NCBI RefSeq assembly: GCF_002000245.1
Contig: NZ_MTCM01000001.1
Span: 868,001 to 932,000 of the forward strand
DNA: 64,000 nt
Direction of reading: 5' to 3'
From: Sphingobacterium sp. CZ-UAM
GTDB taxonomy: Bacteria; Bacteroidota; Bacteroidia; Sphingobacteriales; Sphingobacteriaceae
Shown here: positions 41,430-49,848 of the stretch, piece after piece
Layout of the letters: the number at the start of each line of letters is the position of its first letter
Position numbering within the stretch: the stretch's first letter is position 1
Translations under genes and position numbers: made by a program
The notes under the pieces: generated by a model
Seen by the model: the letters and a program-made list of their open reading frames with translations, nothing else
Told to the model about the DNA's origin: nothing
Database searches by the model: none

Positions 41430-43649
41430 ATGAAAGATTATGTGATTGATATAGAGGCAGAAAACAAAGAGATAAGAAAACGCTACCGAGCATTATTGCG
41501 CGCTTGTAAGCCTACGTTACAGCGCGGTGATAAGCAAGAGATTCGTAAAGCTTTTGATTTGGCATTGGATAGCCATAAGGAAATGCGGCGCAAATCAGGA
41601 GAACCTTATATTTATCATCCTATTGCGGTGGCGCAAATAGCTGCGGAGGAAATCGGACTGGGAACGACCTCCATTGTATGCGCTTTGCTTCATGATGTTG
41701 TTGAGGACACCAATGTAACTTTGGACGAAATCGAGGAAATGTTCGGAAAGAAAGTTCGTCGCATTATTGATGGATTAACTAAAATTTCCGGAATATTCGA
41801 TCCCAATAGTTCGATGCAGGCTGAGAATTTCCGTAAAATGCTGCTTACCCTTGCAGATGATGTGCGTGTTATCCTTATCAAATTGGCTGACAGGCTGCAT
41901 AATATGCGGACCATGGAATTTATGGCAAGGGATAAGCAGCTAAAGATTGCTTCCGAAACCAGTTACCTGTATGCCCCTTTGGCACATCGCCTGGGGCTGT
42001 ATGCCATTAAATCCGAATTGGAAGATCTATCCATGAAGTTTACAGATCCGGATACCTACAAATTTATTGCCCGTAAACTGAATGAGAAAAAAGCTGAACG
42101 CGAGAAATTCATCGGTGATTTCATAGGTCCTATTAAAGAAATTCTGGAAGAGCAAGGGATTAAAGCGGCTGTATTTGGAAGACCCAAGTCTATCCACTCG
42201 ATCTGGAACAAGATGCGTAAAAAATCAATCCCTTTTGAAGAGGTATATGATTTATTTGCCATTCGTATTGTTATCGATGCGGTGGATGAGAAGGAAAAAA
42301 CCGAATGTTGGAAGGTGTATTCTATTGTTACAGATTTGTATCGCCCCAATCCGGACCGTTTGCGCGATTGGATTTCCTCCCCCAAAGGAAATGGTTACGA
42401 ATCCTTGCATACTACAGTGATGGGACCTAAAGGCCAATGGGTAGAGGTACAGATTCGGACCAAACGGATGAATGAAATTGCGGAGAAAGGCTTTGCGGCA
42501 CACTGGAAATACAAAGAGTCCAATTCCGATTCAGGTCTGGATCAATGGATCAAAAAAGTACGTGATGTACTCAGCAGTCCTGACCAGAATGCCATGGATT
42601 TCGTGGATGACTTCAAGATGAACCTGTTCTCAGACGAGATATTTATTTTCACACCAAAAGGCACATTAATCCAATTGCCCAACAATGCAACGGCCTTGGA
42701 CTTTGCTTTTGAGATCCACTCCGATATAGGCGCAAGTTGTATCGGAGCCAAAGTGAATCATAAGTTGGTTCCATTGAGCCATGTTTTACAGAACGGAGAT
42801 CAGGTGGAGATTATCACTTCCAGCAAGCAGTCACCAAAAGAAGATTGGCTTAATTTTGTTGTTACCGCAAAAGCCAAATCAAAAATTAGGTCTTCCCTTA
42901 AAGAAGAAAAACGGCGAGTAGCAGAGGATGGCAAGGAAATCCTTGAGCGTAAATTGAAGTCGTTGAAAGTAACCTACAATACCGATAATATCAACAAGAT
43001 TGCTAATTATCTGAAATATCCAAGTTCTCAGGATCTTTTTTATAATGTAGCAAAAGGAATTGTTGATATCAAACAATTGCGGGAGTACGTGGCCCATGAG
43101 AAAGCCGTTGAAATCAATGTGGGGTCACCTTCTGGTAACCAGTTTAATAGCCATATTGGTGGTCTGGTAGAGAAAATAAATAAAAAAGAATTCGATACCA
43201 TTCTTATTGGGGATGATATGCAAAAAGTTGACTACACCCTAGCACCTTGTTGCAATCCGATTCCGGGGGATGATGTTTTTGGCTTTCTGACTGTCAATGA
43301 TGGGATCAAGATTCACCGTACCAGTTGTCCCAATGCATCTAAATTAATGGCCAATTACGGATACCGTATCCTAAAGGCACGATGGGCTTCTACAAAAGAC
43401 TCTGCATTTCTGACAGGTTTGCATATCGTGGGGATCGATGATGTTGGCTTGGTGAACAAACTTACTACTGTTATTTCCCAGGAGTTTGCAGTCAATATCC
43501 GCTCCCTGTCCATATCCAGTAACGATGGTATTTTTGACGGAAATATCATGGTGTATGTCAATGACACGCAGCAATTGGAGAGCTTGATGAAAAATCTCAA
43601 ACAAGTAAGAGGTATAACAGGAGTAAATCGTTATGAATCTGAAAATTAA
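41430..43649 (+). CDS. RelA/SpoT family (p)ppGpp synthetase/hydrolase
   Basis: Bifunctional stringent-response enzyme of 739 residues. Domains in order: HD hydrolase with the YHPIAVAQIAAEE and HDVVEDTN motifs (about 58-100), intact enough for hydrolysis; synthetase with GRPKSIHSIWNKM and GNGYESLHTTVMGP (about 247-330); TGS (about 405-465, IFTFKGTLIQLP-like); zinc-finger/helical region (CCNPIPGDDVFGFL, about 605-620); and a C-terminal ACT domain (LHIVGIDDVGLVNKLTTVIS, about 665-684). It makes and degrades ppGpp in response to starvation. The next genes, fur-like and purA, follow on the same strand. Confidence 0.96.
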   Translation: MKDYVIDIEAENKEIRKRYRALLRACKPTLQRGDKQEIRKAFDLALDSHKEMRRKSGEPYIYHPIAVAQIAAEEIGLGTTSIVCALLHDVVEDTNVTLDEIEEMFGKKVRRIIDGLTKISGIFDPNSSMQAENFRKMLLTLADDVRVILIKLADRLHNMRTMEFMARDKQLKIASETSYLYAPLAHRLGLYAIKSELEDLSMKFTDPDTYKFIARKLNEKKAEREKFIGDFIGPIKEILEEQGIKAAVFGRPKSIHSIWNKMRKKSIPFEEVYDLFAIRIVIDAVDEKEKTECWKVYSIVTDLYRPNPDRLRDWISSPKGNGYESLHTTVMGPKGQWVEVQIRTKRMNEIAEKGFAAHWKYKESNSDSGLDQWIKKVRDVLSSPDQNAMDFVDDFKMNLFSDEIFIFTPKGTLIQLPNNATALDFAFEIHSDIGASCIGAKVNHKLVPLSHVLQNGDQVEIITSSKQSPKEDWLNFVVTAKAKSKIRSSLKEEKRRVAEDGKEILERKLKSLKVTYNTDNINKIANYLKYPSSQDLFYNVAKGIVDIKQLREYVAHEKAVEINVGSPSGNQFNSHIGGLVEKINKKEFDTILIGDDMQKVDYTLAPCCNPIPGDDVFGFLTVNDGIKIHRTSCPNASKLMANYGYRILKARWASTKDSAFLTGLHIVGIDDVGLVNKLTTVISQEFAVNIRSLSISSNDGIFDGNIMVYVNDTQQLESLMKNLKQVRGITGVNRYESEN

Positions 43650-43700
43650 TCAAATGAATATCACAATTTAGAATTACTATCAAATGTCAATCTAAATTGG

Positions 43701-43708
43701 TAAATTTG
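43701..43708 (+). promoter_or_regulatory. Promoter -7 box TAAATTTG for the Fur-family gene
   Basis: Exact TAnnTTTG, 18 bases before the ATG at 43727. It suggests separate transcription from relA/spoT. No TTG at -33. Confidence 0.42.
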
Positions 43709-43726
43709 TACAAGAATATTTTTACT

Positions 43727-44218
43727 ATGAATCAAGCTGAAAATTTTGCAACTGTAAAAAAAATCTTTGAAGCATACTTAGAAAATAAAAATCTAAGAAA
43801 AACTCCGGAACGTTATGCGATCTTGGAGGAGATTTATTCACGTACTGATCACTTTGATGTGGAGTCTTTGTATATCCATATGAAGAACAAAAAATACAGG
43901 GTCAGTCGTGCTACAGTTTATAATACCCTCGAACTCCTGGTGTCTTGTGATTTAGTCACCAAACATCAATTTGGCCGTAACATGGCTCAATTCGAAAAAT
44001 CTTATGGCTTCAAACAACACGATCACGTGATTTGTATCGAATGTAATAAGGTTGTTGAATTTTGCGATCCACGTATCAATCAGATCCAGAGTCTTATGGG
44101 AGACTTATTGAAGTTTGACATCAAGCACCATTCTTTAAATTTATACGGTGTGTGTCAGGAATGTCAGGAAAAAAATAAAAAAGAAGAAAGCGTAGCTCAA
44201 GAAGCTATTTCAAATTAA
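43727..44218 (+). CDS. Fur family transcriptional regulator
   Basis: Winged-helix metal- or peroxide-responsive repressor, 163 residues from the ATG at 43727 ([19 protein letters not shown]). DNA-binding domain: [55 protein letters not shown] (about 29-83). The dimerisation/metal domain has [21 protein letters not shown] (about 101-121), with H-x-H and C-x2-C, and a second CxxC in VCQECQEK, i.e. both Zn structural cysteine pairs. Which metal or signal it senses (Fe, Zn, peroxide) cannot be read from the sequence. It lies between relA/spoT and purA. Confidence 0.94.
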   Translation: MNQAENFATVKKIFEAYLENKNLRKTPERYAILEEIYSRTDHFDVESLYIHMKNKKYRVSRATVYNTLELLVSCDLVTKHQFGRNMAQFEKSYGFKQHDHVICIECNKVVEFCDPRINQIQSLMGDLLKFDIKHHSLNLYGVCQECQEKNKKEESVAQEAISN

Positions 44219-44258
44219 TCTTATATTTTTGTTAAATATAATAGTACATTTGTTCAGG

Positions 44259-44297
44259 AATGTTCAGGAGAAAAATTCCTGAACATTTTATTTTTTT
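44259..44297 (+). terminator. Terminator between the Fur-family gene and purA
   Basis: AATGTTCAGGA (44259-44269) pairs exactly with TCCTGAACATT (44277-44287), followed by TTATTTTTTT. A TACATTTG box at 44245-44252 lies just before it; it could be chance. Confidence 0.82.
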
Positions 44298-44347
44298 AAT
44301 GAGTCTATTTTTATTAATAACATTTTAATTACTATACTTTAAAAGCT

Positions 44348-45625
44348 ATGCAAGTTGATGTGCTTTTGGGCTTACAATGGGGTGACGAGGGTAAAGGTAA
44401 AATCGTAGACGTATTTTGTCCAAAATACGATTTAATCGCTCGTTTCCAAGGCGGCCCTAACGCCGGACACACGTTGGAATTTGATAACAAAAAATTCGTG
44501 CTCAACACAATTCCATCTGGTATCTTCAATGAAGGTACACTAAATCTTATTGGTAATGGAGTCGTCATCGATCCGATTATCCTAAAAAGAGAATTAGACA
44601 ACCTTAAGACAGCTGGTTTTGATCCGGTGGGTAAAGGCAATTTGGTATTAGCGCGCAAAGCACACCTTATTTTGCCGACACACCAATTATTGGACGCTGC
44701 TTCAGAATCGAAAATGGGTGCTGGAAAGATTGGGTCTACATTAAAAGGTATCGGTCCAACCTACATGGACAAGACTGGCAGAAACGGTTTACGTGTAGGT
44801 GATACGACACTTCCAGATTTTCAGGAGCGTTACCAAAAGTTGAAAGAAAAACACTTGAATATCCTTTCTCACTATGGGGAAATTCCTGATTTCAGTGAAA
44901 AAGAAAAAGCGTTTTTGGAAGCAATTGAATTCATTAAGGCCATTCCGCATGTGGATTCAGAGCATTTGGTTAATCAGTATCTGAAAGAAGGCAAACGCGT
45001 ATTGGCGGAAGGCGCTCAAGGTACCCTGTTAGATGTGGATTTCGGTTCTTATCCATTTGTTACTTCATCAAATACAACTACTGCTGGAGCTTGTACCGGT
45101 CTTGGTATCGCTCCCAATAAAATTGGTAAGGTATACGGTATTTTCAAAGCTTATGCAACCCGCGTAGGTGGAGGTCCCTTCCCTACTGAACTTCATGATG
45201 AGACTGGTGAAAAACTACGTCAACTGGGTCATGAGTTTGGCGCTACAACAGGACGTGCCCGTCGTACAGGATGGATTGATATCCCAGCATTGAAGTATGC
45301 GATCATGTTGAACGGTGTAACCGATCTGATCATGATGAAGGCCGATGTATTGGATACCTTCGATAAGATCTACGCTTGTACACATTATAAATATAATGGT
45401 GAAGTGATCGATTATATGCCATATGAGATTATCACACATCAGGCAGAACCAATCTTGGAAGAAATCCAGGGATGGAAACAAGATTTGACCGGTATCACTT
45501 CTGAGGCTGAGATTCCTGAGGCATTAAGTAACTATATTTCTTATTTAGAGAAAGCTCTCGAAGTTCCTATCACGATTTTGTCGGTAGGTCCAGATCGTAA
45601 ACAAACATTGGCTTTATCAAAATAA
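44348..45625 (+). CDS. purA: Adenylosuccinate synthetase
   Basis: GTP-dependent ligation of aspartate to IMP, the first step of AMP synthesis. The 425-residue protein opens MQVDVLLGLQWGDEGKGKIVD, the P-loop-like GTP-binding start, with the catalytic His in GGPNAGHT (about 36-43). IGNGVVIDP, GAGKIGSTLKGIGPTYMDKTGRNGLRVGD, LAEGAQGTLLDVDFGSYPFVTSSNTTTAGACTGLGI and TGRARRTGWIDIPALKYAI are all present. ATG at 44348 comes 51 bases after a terminator, so it must have its own promoter. pabB-like follows 3 bases after the stop. Confidence 0.97.
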   Translation: MQVDVLLGLQWGDEGKGKIVDVFCPKYDLIARFQGGPNAGHTLEFDNKKFVLNTIPSGIFNEGTLNLIGNGVVIDPIILKRELDNLKTAGFDPVGKGNLVLARKAHLILPTHQLLDAASESKMGAGKIGSTLKGIGPTYMDKTGRNGLRVGDTTLPDFQERYQKLKEKHLNILSHYGEIPDFSEKEKAFLEAIEFIKAIPHVDSEHLVNQYLKEGKRVLAEGAQGTLLDVDFGSYPFVTSSNTTTAGACTGLGIAPNKIGKVYGIFKAYATRVGGGPFPTELHDETGEKLRQLGHEFGATTGRARRTGWIDIPALKYAIMLNGVTDLIMMKADVLDTFDKIYACTHYKYNGEVIDYMPYEIITHQAEPILEEIQGWKQDLTGITSEAEIPEALSNYISYLEKALEVPITILSVGPDRKQTLALSK

Positions 45626-45628
45626 AAT

Positions 45629-46918
45629 ATGCGGATCGAAAGTTTTGATCTTCTCGATTCTAAAGATAAATTTCATCAAAAAGCCCTGCACTGGTCAGGG
45701 CAATTTGATGAAATTTCTTTCTTTAATAGCAATGGGTCGCCAGACCAGTGGGGACGATTCGAGAGCGTGCTGGCGGTGAAAGCCTTACATTCTTTTTGTG
45801 CGGATGATAACGTCCTCGACCAATTGCAACAGTTCCTGGGAAAGCATCAATATGGTTTTATACCTGGATTTCTATCCTATGATCTCAAAAATGAGATTGA
45901 AGTATTACAGACTAGCGCAGAAGATAGACTCGGATTTCCGGCCGCCTATTTTTTTGTTCCGGCAATTACGGTCAGTATAACGGAGAGGCAGGTGAAGATC
46001 CAGGCGGATGATCCCGCAGCAGTTTATCAGTCCATCTACGATACCATAATCCCACGCACAGATACGCCTGTAGCTGTTCACATAAAGTCCCGGTGGACAA
46101 AAGAAGAATATCTTACTGCTTTTGATAAAGTACAACAGCATATTCAGCGCGGCAATATCTATGAAGTCAATCTATGTCAGGAATTTTTCGCTGAGAATGC
46201 ACATATTTCTCCGATCGAGGTTTATCTAAAATTGAACGCTATATCACCTACACCGTTCAGCAACTTTTTTAAACTTGGCTCCCATTTTATCATGAGCGCT
46301 TCCCCCGAACGATTTTTGGCAAAAAGAAAAGGCAAGCTGATCTCCCAGCCTATCAAAGGTACTGCTAAAAGAGGGTGTACGGAACAGGAAGATCAGGATA
46401 TCATTCATCGTATGCTCCAGTCACAGAAGGAGATTGCCGAAAATGTGATGATTGTGGATCTCGTCCGAAATGACCTAACACGAAGCGCTCTGCCCGGAAC
46501 CGTTGAAGCCACACGTTTGTTCGAAATCCAGTCTTTTAAACAGGTACACCAGATGATATCTACGATTACCTGTATGCAAGACCCTGAGGTGTCTAATATG
46601 GATGTATTTAGACATACCTTCCCTGCAGGATCCATGACAGGTGCCCCGAAGATTGCTGCTATGCGCATTTGTGATCAGATTGAAAGCTCCAAAAGAGGTG
46701 TCTATGCAGGCTCGATAGGCTATTTTGATACGGTTTCTGATGAATTTGATTTCAATGTTGTGATCCGTTCACTTCTATACAATCAGCGCGAAAATTACCT
46801 CTCCTTCCATACAGGTGGGGCCGTTACCAACCAGGCATTAGCAGAGCAAGAGTATCAGGAATGTCTTTTAAAGGCTTCTGCAATCTTACAGGCGCTCAAC
46901 AGCAGGTTGGAACAATAA
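45629..46918 (+). CDS. Aminodeoxychorismate/anthranilate synthase component I family (PabB-like)
   Basis: Chorismate-using enzyme of 429 residues; by sequence it looks like PabB (para-aminobenzoate for folate) rather than TrpE, because of the PIKGTAKRGC motif (about 248-257) containing the PIKGT lysine characteristic of PabB. Other chorismate-site blocks: NIYEVNLCQEFFAE, RFLAKRKGKLISQPIKGT, MIVDLVRNDLTR (about 278-289), HQMISTITCM, and FPAGSMTGAPKIAAMRICDQIE (about 331-352). No amidotransferase (pabA) or lyase (pabC) is adjacent. It starts three bases after purA and is most likely translated from the same message. Confidence 0.9.
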   Translation: MRIESFDLLDSKDKFHQKALHWSGQFDEISFFNSNGSPDQWGRFESVLAVKALHSFCADDNVLDQLQQFLGKHQYGFIPGFLSYDLKNEIEVLQTSAEDRLGFPAAYFFVPAITVSITERQVKIQADDPAAVYQSIYDTIIPRTDTPVAVHIKSRWTKEEYLTAFDKVQQHIQRGNIYEVNLCQEFFAENAHISPIEVYLKLNAISPTPFSNFFKLGSHFIMSASPERFLAKRKGKLISQPIKGTAKRGCTEQEDQDIIHRMLQSQKEIAENVMIVDLVRNDLTRSALPGTVEATRLFEIQSFKQVHQMISTITCMQDPEVSNMDVFRHTFPAGSMTGAPKIAAMRICDQIESSKRGVYAGSIGYFDTVSDEFDFNVVIRSLLYNQRENYLSFHTGGAVTNQALAEQEYQECLLKASAILQALNSRLEQ

Positions 46919-46934
46919 AACTATACTAATTTTG
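46907..46934 (+). promoter_or_regulatory. Candidate promoter of tatD-tcdA
   Basis: TTG (46907-46909), 17 bases, then TAATTTTG (46927-46934); the first ATG is 50 bases downstream. It overlaps the end of the pabB-like gene. Confidence 0.4.
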
Positions 46935-46984
46935 TAGAGAATATTTTTTGCTTCAACTATTTTTTCGACCTTTGTGCTTTGACA

Positions 46985-47644
46985 ATGCAGATTCCCTATA
47001 TTGATATTCATACACATCGGCCCAATGCGATACAGGATGGTTCTACCCTATCTGTTGTAAATATAGCATTGAATCACAATGAGACGATCATTGAGGGCGA
47101 TTGTTCTATTGGTCTACACCCTTGGTATATCGATGGCAATACACAGGAAGCATTAGAGTTGATGCAGACGGTTATACAGAGAGCGAATGTTGTGGCGGTA
47201 GGCGAATGCGGTCTGGATAAAAATGGTGCTGTCCCTTTCGGCGTACAACAGCAGGTTTTTGACCGGCAGATTCTATTGGCTATTGCTTTTCAAAAAACCT
47301 TGATCATTCACTGCGTTCGTGCCTTTCAGGAAGTTTTGGCTTCTTTATTAAAAGCAAAATTTCATTTACCTGTTATCTTCCATGGTTATCGCAAGAATTG
47401 GACCTTAGCCAAGCAGCTGCTAGATAGGGGATATTATCTTTCGATCGGAACTCATTGTTTGAATGGCAGTCAGGACGAAGTGCTAAGAAACATCCCGTTA
47501 GAACATTTATTTTTGGAAACAGATACCTATACAGCAACCCAGGTTGCTACGCTATATCAATATGTCGCAAAAGTCCGATCTATTCCGATAGAGGTGCTCA
47601 AGCAGGCATTATATCATAATTATAAGATTGTATTAAAAAAATGA
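46985..47644 (+). CDS. TatD family metal-dependent hydrolase
   Basis: TIM-barrel metallohydrolase related to TatD DNases, 219 residues, on the short side for the family. Metal-binding residues are visible: H-x-H in DIHTHRP (about 6-12), Glu in VGECGLDK (about 73-80), His in IIHCVRAFQEVL (about 103-114), His in VIFHGYRKN (about 127-135) and Asp in LFLETDTYTA (about 178-187). I use the ATG at 46985; a TTG two codons earlier is possible. Its stop overlaps the next ATG (ATGA), so it is translationally coupled to tcdA. Confidence 0.88.
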   Translation: MQIPYIDIHTHRPNAIQDGSTLSVVNIALNHNETIIEGDCSIGLHPWYIDGNTQEALELMQTVIQRANVVAVGECGLDKNGAVPFGVQQQVFDRQILLAIAFQKTLIIHCVRAFQEVLASLLKAKFHLPVIFHGYRKNWTLAKQLLDRGYYLSIGTHCLNGSQDEVLRNIPLEHLFLETDTYTATQVATLYQYVAKVRSIPIEVLKQALYHNYKIVLKK

Positions 47645-48366
47645 AAGATTTGAGTTGGCTGTCACGCACCGAAGCACTGGTTGGTAGGGCAGCTTTGGAA
47701 AAATTAGCGAATTCCCATGTGATGGTCCTTGGTCTAGGCGGTGTGGGATCCTTTGCGGCTGAATTTATCTGTCGTGCAGGGGTTGGTAAGATGACTATCA
47801 TAGATGGTGATACGGTAGATCCATCCAATAGAAATAGACAGCTGCCAGCACTTGCCACAAACCATGGTGAGGCAAAGGCTGAGATCATGAGACAACGTCT
47901 ACTGGCTATTAATCCGGAATTGGACTTAGCGGTCATCCAGGACTTTATTATTCCTGAAAAGATACCCGCTTTGTTGGATTTAGCTCCGGACTACTGTGTG
48001 GAAGCGATAGATAGCATTACGCCCAAATTATTCTTTATCCGGAGAGCATTGGAGGCCAAAATACCATTTGTGAGCTCAATGGGCGCTGGTGGTAAAGTTG
48101 ATCCAACGAAAATAGAAATTGCAGACATCAGTAAATCCTACAACTGTAAACTGGCTCAGCATATTCGTAAGAAATTGCGTAAGCACGGTATCCGTGATGG
48201 TGTTAAAGTTGCCTTTTCTACGGAATTGCCCGATAAAAGTTCTCTGTTATATACCGATGGAAGTAATTTCAAAAAGTCGGCCTATGGAACAATGTCTTAT
48301 CTACCTGCAGCATTTGGTGGAGCTATTGCCTCAGTAGCTATTCGGGATTTAATGGAAAATGTTTAA
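47641..48366 (+). CDS. tcdA: tRNA threonylcarbamoyladenosine dehydratase TcdA (ThiF family)
   Basis: E1-like enzyme that adenylates and cyclises the t6A base at position 37 of tRNAs to ct6A. The 241-residue protein has the nucleotide-binding VLGLGGVGSFAAEFICRAGVGKMTIIDGDTVDPSNRNRQLPA (about 30-72) and EAIDSITPKLFFIRRALEAKIPFVSSMGAGGKVDPTKI (about 121-158). Unlike ThiF or MoeB it lacks the C-terminal rhodanese and the usual zinc CxxC pairs. The ATG overlaps the TatD-like stop by 4 bases. A strong bidirectional hairpin follows at 48399. Confidence 0.93.
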   Translation: MKDLSWLSRTEALVGRAALEKLANSHVMVLGLGGVGSFAAEFICRAGVGKMTIIDGDTVDPSNRNRQLPALATNHGEAKAEIMRQRLLAINPELDLAVIQDFIIPEKIPALLDLAPDYCVEAIDSITPKLFFIRRALEAKIPFVSSMGAGGKVDPTKIEIADISKSYNCKLAQHIRKKLRKHGIRDGVKVAFSTELPDKSSLLYTDGSNFKKSAYGTMSYLPAAFGGAIASVAIRDLMENV

Positions 48367-48398
48367 ATTTGTAGCAAATAAACATATGCATACATAAT

Positions 48399-48436
48399 AA
48401 AAGCTATCCATCAACAGATGGATAGCTTTTATATTT
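48399..48436. terminator. Bidirectional terminator between tcdA and the BON-domain gene
   Basis: AAAAGCTATCCATC (48399-48412) and GATGGATAGCTTTT (48417-48430) form a perfect 14-bp stem with loop AACA region and T-rich sequence on both sides (ATATTTT on the plus strand, TTATTATG on the minus strand). Confidence 0.85.
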
Positions 48437-48453
48437 TAATAGAAATAAGAAAA

Positions 48454-48966
48454 TTATCGACCACTTACACCTTTCATATCAATTCCTTTGGGTTTGATGT
48501 GTTCCAGTCTTTTCTTTAAAGAATCTATTTTTGTCTTTTCAATATTGCCTGTTGCAATAATAATTCCCCCCCTGACCTGCGCTGTAATGGTCGGAAAATC
48601 TTCCAACACCCGATTTACATCCCGAGTGAGGGTAGAATCGACTGCACCTTCCACTATTTCGTGATATTTTTCACGAGCGTCTTCCGGTTCAGGAAGATTT
48701 ACCATAATATTGTTGTGGATGGATTTAATATTTTCACCGCCAGCGATCTTTGTTTTTTTCTCCACAACCTGTTTTAATGAGTCCGATCCCAGCTGCCCGT
48801 TCAACGTCACATTACCTTCTTCCACATCCACCGTTATGCCCTGATTATCCGCTAAAGCTGCTTCAATTTTCGACTTTAGCTTATCATCGGTTTCCGGAGA
48901 CCGGCATGCGTGAAAAAAAGGTAAAACACCAAATGAAAATATCAAAAGTAACCTGTTTAATCTCAT
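48454..48966 (-). CDS. Lipoprotein with two BON domains
   Basis: A 170-residue envelope protein. Signal MRLNRLLLIFSFGVLPFFHAC with lipobox FFHAC, then two BON (bacterial OsmY and nodulation) domains. The first, about 28-92, contains DKLKSKIEAALADNQGITVDVEEGNVTLNGQLGSDSL; the second, about 105-165, contains GAVDSTLTRDVNRVLEDFPTITAQVRGGIIIATGNIEK. BON domains bind phospholipid and help keep the outer membrane stable under osmotic or other stress. Single-gene transcription is likely. It converges with tcdA across the shared terminator. Confidence 0.9.
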   Translation of the reverse strand: MRLNRLLLIFSFGVLPFFHACRSPETDDKLKSKIEAALADNQGITVDVEEGNVTLNGQLGSDSLKQVVEKKTKIAGGENIKSIHNNIMVNLPEPEDAREKYHEIVEGAVDSTLTRDVNRVLEDFPTITAQVRGGIIIATGNIEKTKIDSLKKRLEHIKPKGIDMKGVSGR

Positions 48967-49040
48967 CGTATCGTTTTATTTCGTCTAATATTAAAAACAA
49001 TTATTAGCACATATTGTTTAGCTTGCCACCAATTGGATAG

Positions 49041-49511
49041 TTAGTAAAGCGCAGCTATCGTCTGATTTAATTTGTTAAAGAGGAAGCTATCGCCTACCTT
49101 CTTTCCCAGGAGCAGCTGGCCTATCGGCGATGCCGCGGAGATAACAAAAACATTGTGATGATCAATTTTTAGGGCACCAATGCTCGAAGCAATAAAGTAG
49201 AATCCTACATTTGTTTTAACAAGGCTTCCCAATTTGACAAAATCAGTTTTATCCCCTATTGTTGATTTAATATTCGTGAGCTGCATTAAATCTTTATTTG
49301 CTTCAAGTAGCTGCCCTTGATATCGGTTGATGTCCTGTTGGATCATCTCCCGTGAGGTTTCATACTTATCCCCTGCGCTACTTTTTGTGTCGTCATTACT
49401 TGAATCCCTGGCAGTTTCCAATGCCGATTCTATCATGGCGATGCGATCATTCGTCCGTTGGATAGCGATTTCTAAAACTTTCTCTTTTATCTCGAAATAG
49501 TTATTTGTCAT
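49041..49511 (-). CDS. GreA/GreB-like transcription elongation factor domain protein
   Basis: A 156-residue protein from the Met at 49509-49511 (MTNNYFEIKEKVLEIAIQR). The N-terminal half is a helical coiled coil (EIKEKVLEIAIQRTNDRIAMIESALETARDSS, then SSAGDKYETSREMIQQDINRYQGQLLEANKDLMQL), where the segment resembles the GreA coiled-coil region including S-A-G-D-K-Y-E-T. The C-terminal half has the compact beta fold of the Gre C-terminus (FVKLGSLVKTNVGFYFIASSIGALKIDHHNVFVISAASPIGQLLLGKKVGDSF). Such proteins have been mislabelled 3-oxoacyl-ACP synthase. Whether it acts on RNA polymerase is not established; the acidic tip residues of GreA are not clear here. Confidence 0.82.
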   Translation of the reverse strand: MTNNYFEIKEKVLEIAIQRTNDRIAMIESALETARDSSNDDTKSSAGDKYETSREMIQQDINRYQGQLLEANKDLMQLTNIKSTIGDKTDFVKLGSLVKTNVGFYFIASSIGALKIDHHNVFVISAASPIGQLLLGKKVGDSFLFNKLNQTIAALY

Positions 49512-49613
49512 TCTGAAAAATAAGAAATATGTTTTATTCAAAAAAATATAAAAACAACGCGCTTATGATCAATAATATAGCGATAAATCGTTCTATAAAA
49601 AAGAGTCCAGGTA

Positions 49614-49643
49614 TTGCAATAAAGCAAAAAATGACTACATTTG
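49614..49643 (+). promoter_or_regulatory. Promoter of tRNA-Ser
   Basis: TTG (49614-49616), 19 bases, TACATTTG (49636-49643), matching both parts of the Bacteroidota promoter. The tRNA starts 14 bases downstream. Confidence 0.75.
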
Positions 49644-49656
49644 TGCACTGAAACAC

Positions 49657-49744
49657 GGAAAGGTGTCAGAGTGGTCGAATGAGCAGTCCTGGAAAGACTG
49701 TATACGGGATGACTGTATCGAGGGTTCGAATCCCTCCCTTTCCG
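49657..49744 (+). tRNA. tRNA-Ser (anticodon GGA)
   Basis: Class II tRNA of 88 bases. Acceptor GGAAAGG (49657-49663) pairs with CCTTTCC (49737-49743), discriminator G at 49744. The anticodon stem CAGTC/GACTG encloses CTGGAAA, giving GGA, which reads UCC and UCU. The long variable arm and the T-arm GAGGG-TTCGAAT-CCCTC are present. The 3' end borders the prophage integrase, so this tRNA is the likely attachment site; the intact 3' end means the element restored the gene. Confidence 0.96.
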
Positions 49745-49745
49745 C
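49720..49745 (+). other. Likely left attachment site (attL) in the 3' end of tRNA-Ser
   Basis: The T-arm and acceptor 3' strand of tRNA-Ser adjoin a tyrosine-integrase gene on the same strand, the classical layout of a tRNA-integrated phage. The duplicated core at the far end is outside the window, so the exact boundaries are inferred. Confidence 0.5.
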
Positions 49746-49750
49746 AAAAC

Positions 49751-49790
49751 AAACCGTTTTTAACGCTGTTAAAAACGGTTTTTCTGTTTT
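49751..49790 (+). terminator. Terminator behind tRNA-Ser
   Basis: AAACCGTTTTTAAC (49751-49764) and GTTAAAAACGGTTT (49768-49781) form a perfect 14-bp stem with loop GCT, followed by TTTCTGTTTT. It lies within the element, so the phage supplies the terminator for the rebuilt tRNA. Confidence 0.88.
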
Positions 49791-49831
49791 AAGTGTTATA
49801 CCAGCACCAAAAACAGCACCAAAATCAAACC

Positions 49832-49840
49832 AAAGGAGGA
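49832..49840 (+). promoter_or_regulatory. Strong Shine-Dalgarno site of the integrase
   Basis: AAAGGAGGA with GGAGG nine bases before the ATG at 49849. It decides this start over the long upstream open frame that runs back into the tRNA. Most chromosomal genes in the window lack such a site. Confidence 0.8.
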
Positions 49841-49848
49841 AACGTTTT

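Noticed and set aside
49663..49848. Open frame running from inside tRNA-Ser into the integrase
   Set aside because: The first part translates the tRNA and its terminator. The SD site AAAGGAGGA and the typical integrase start at 49849 show where translation begins.
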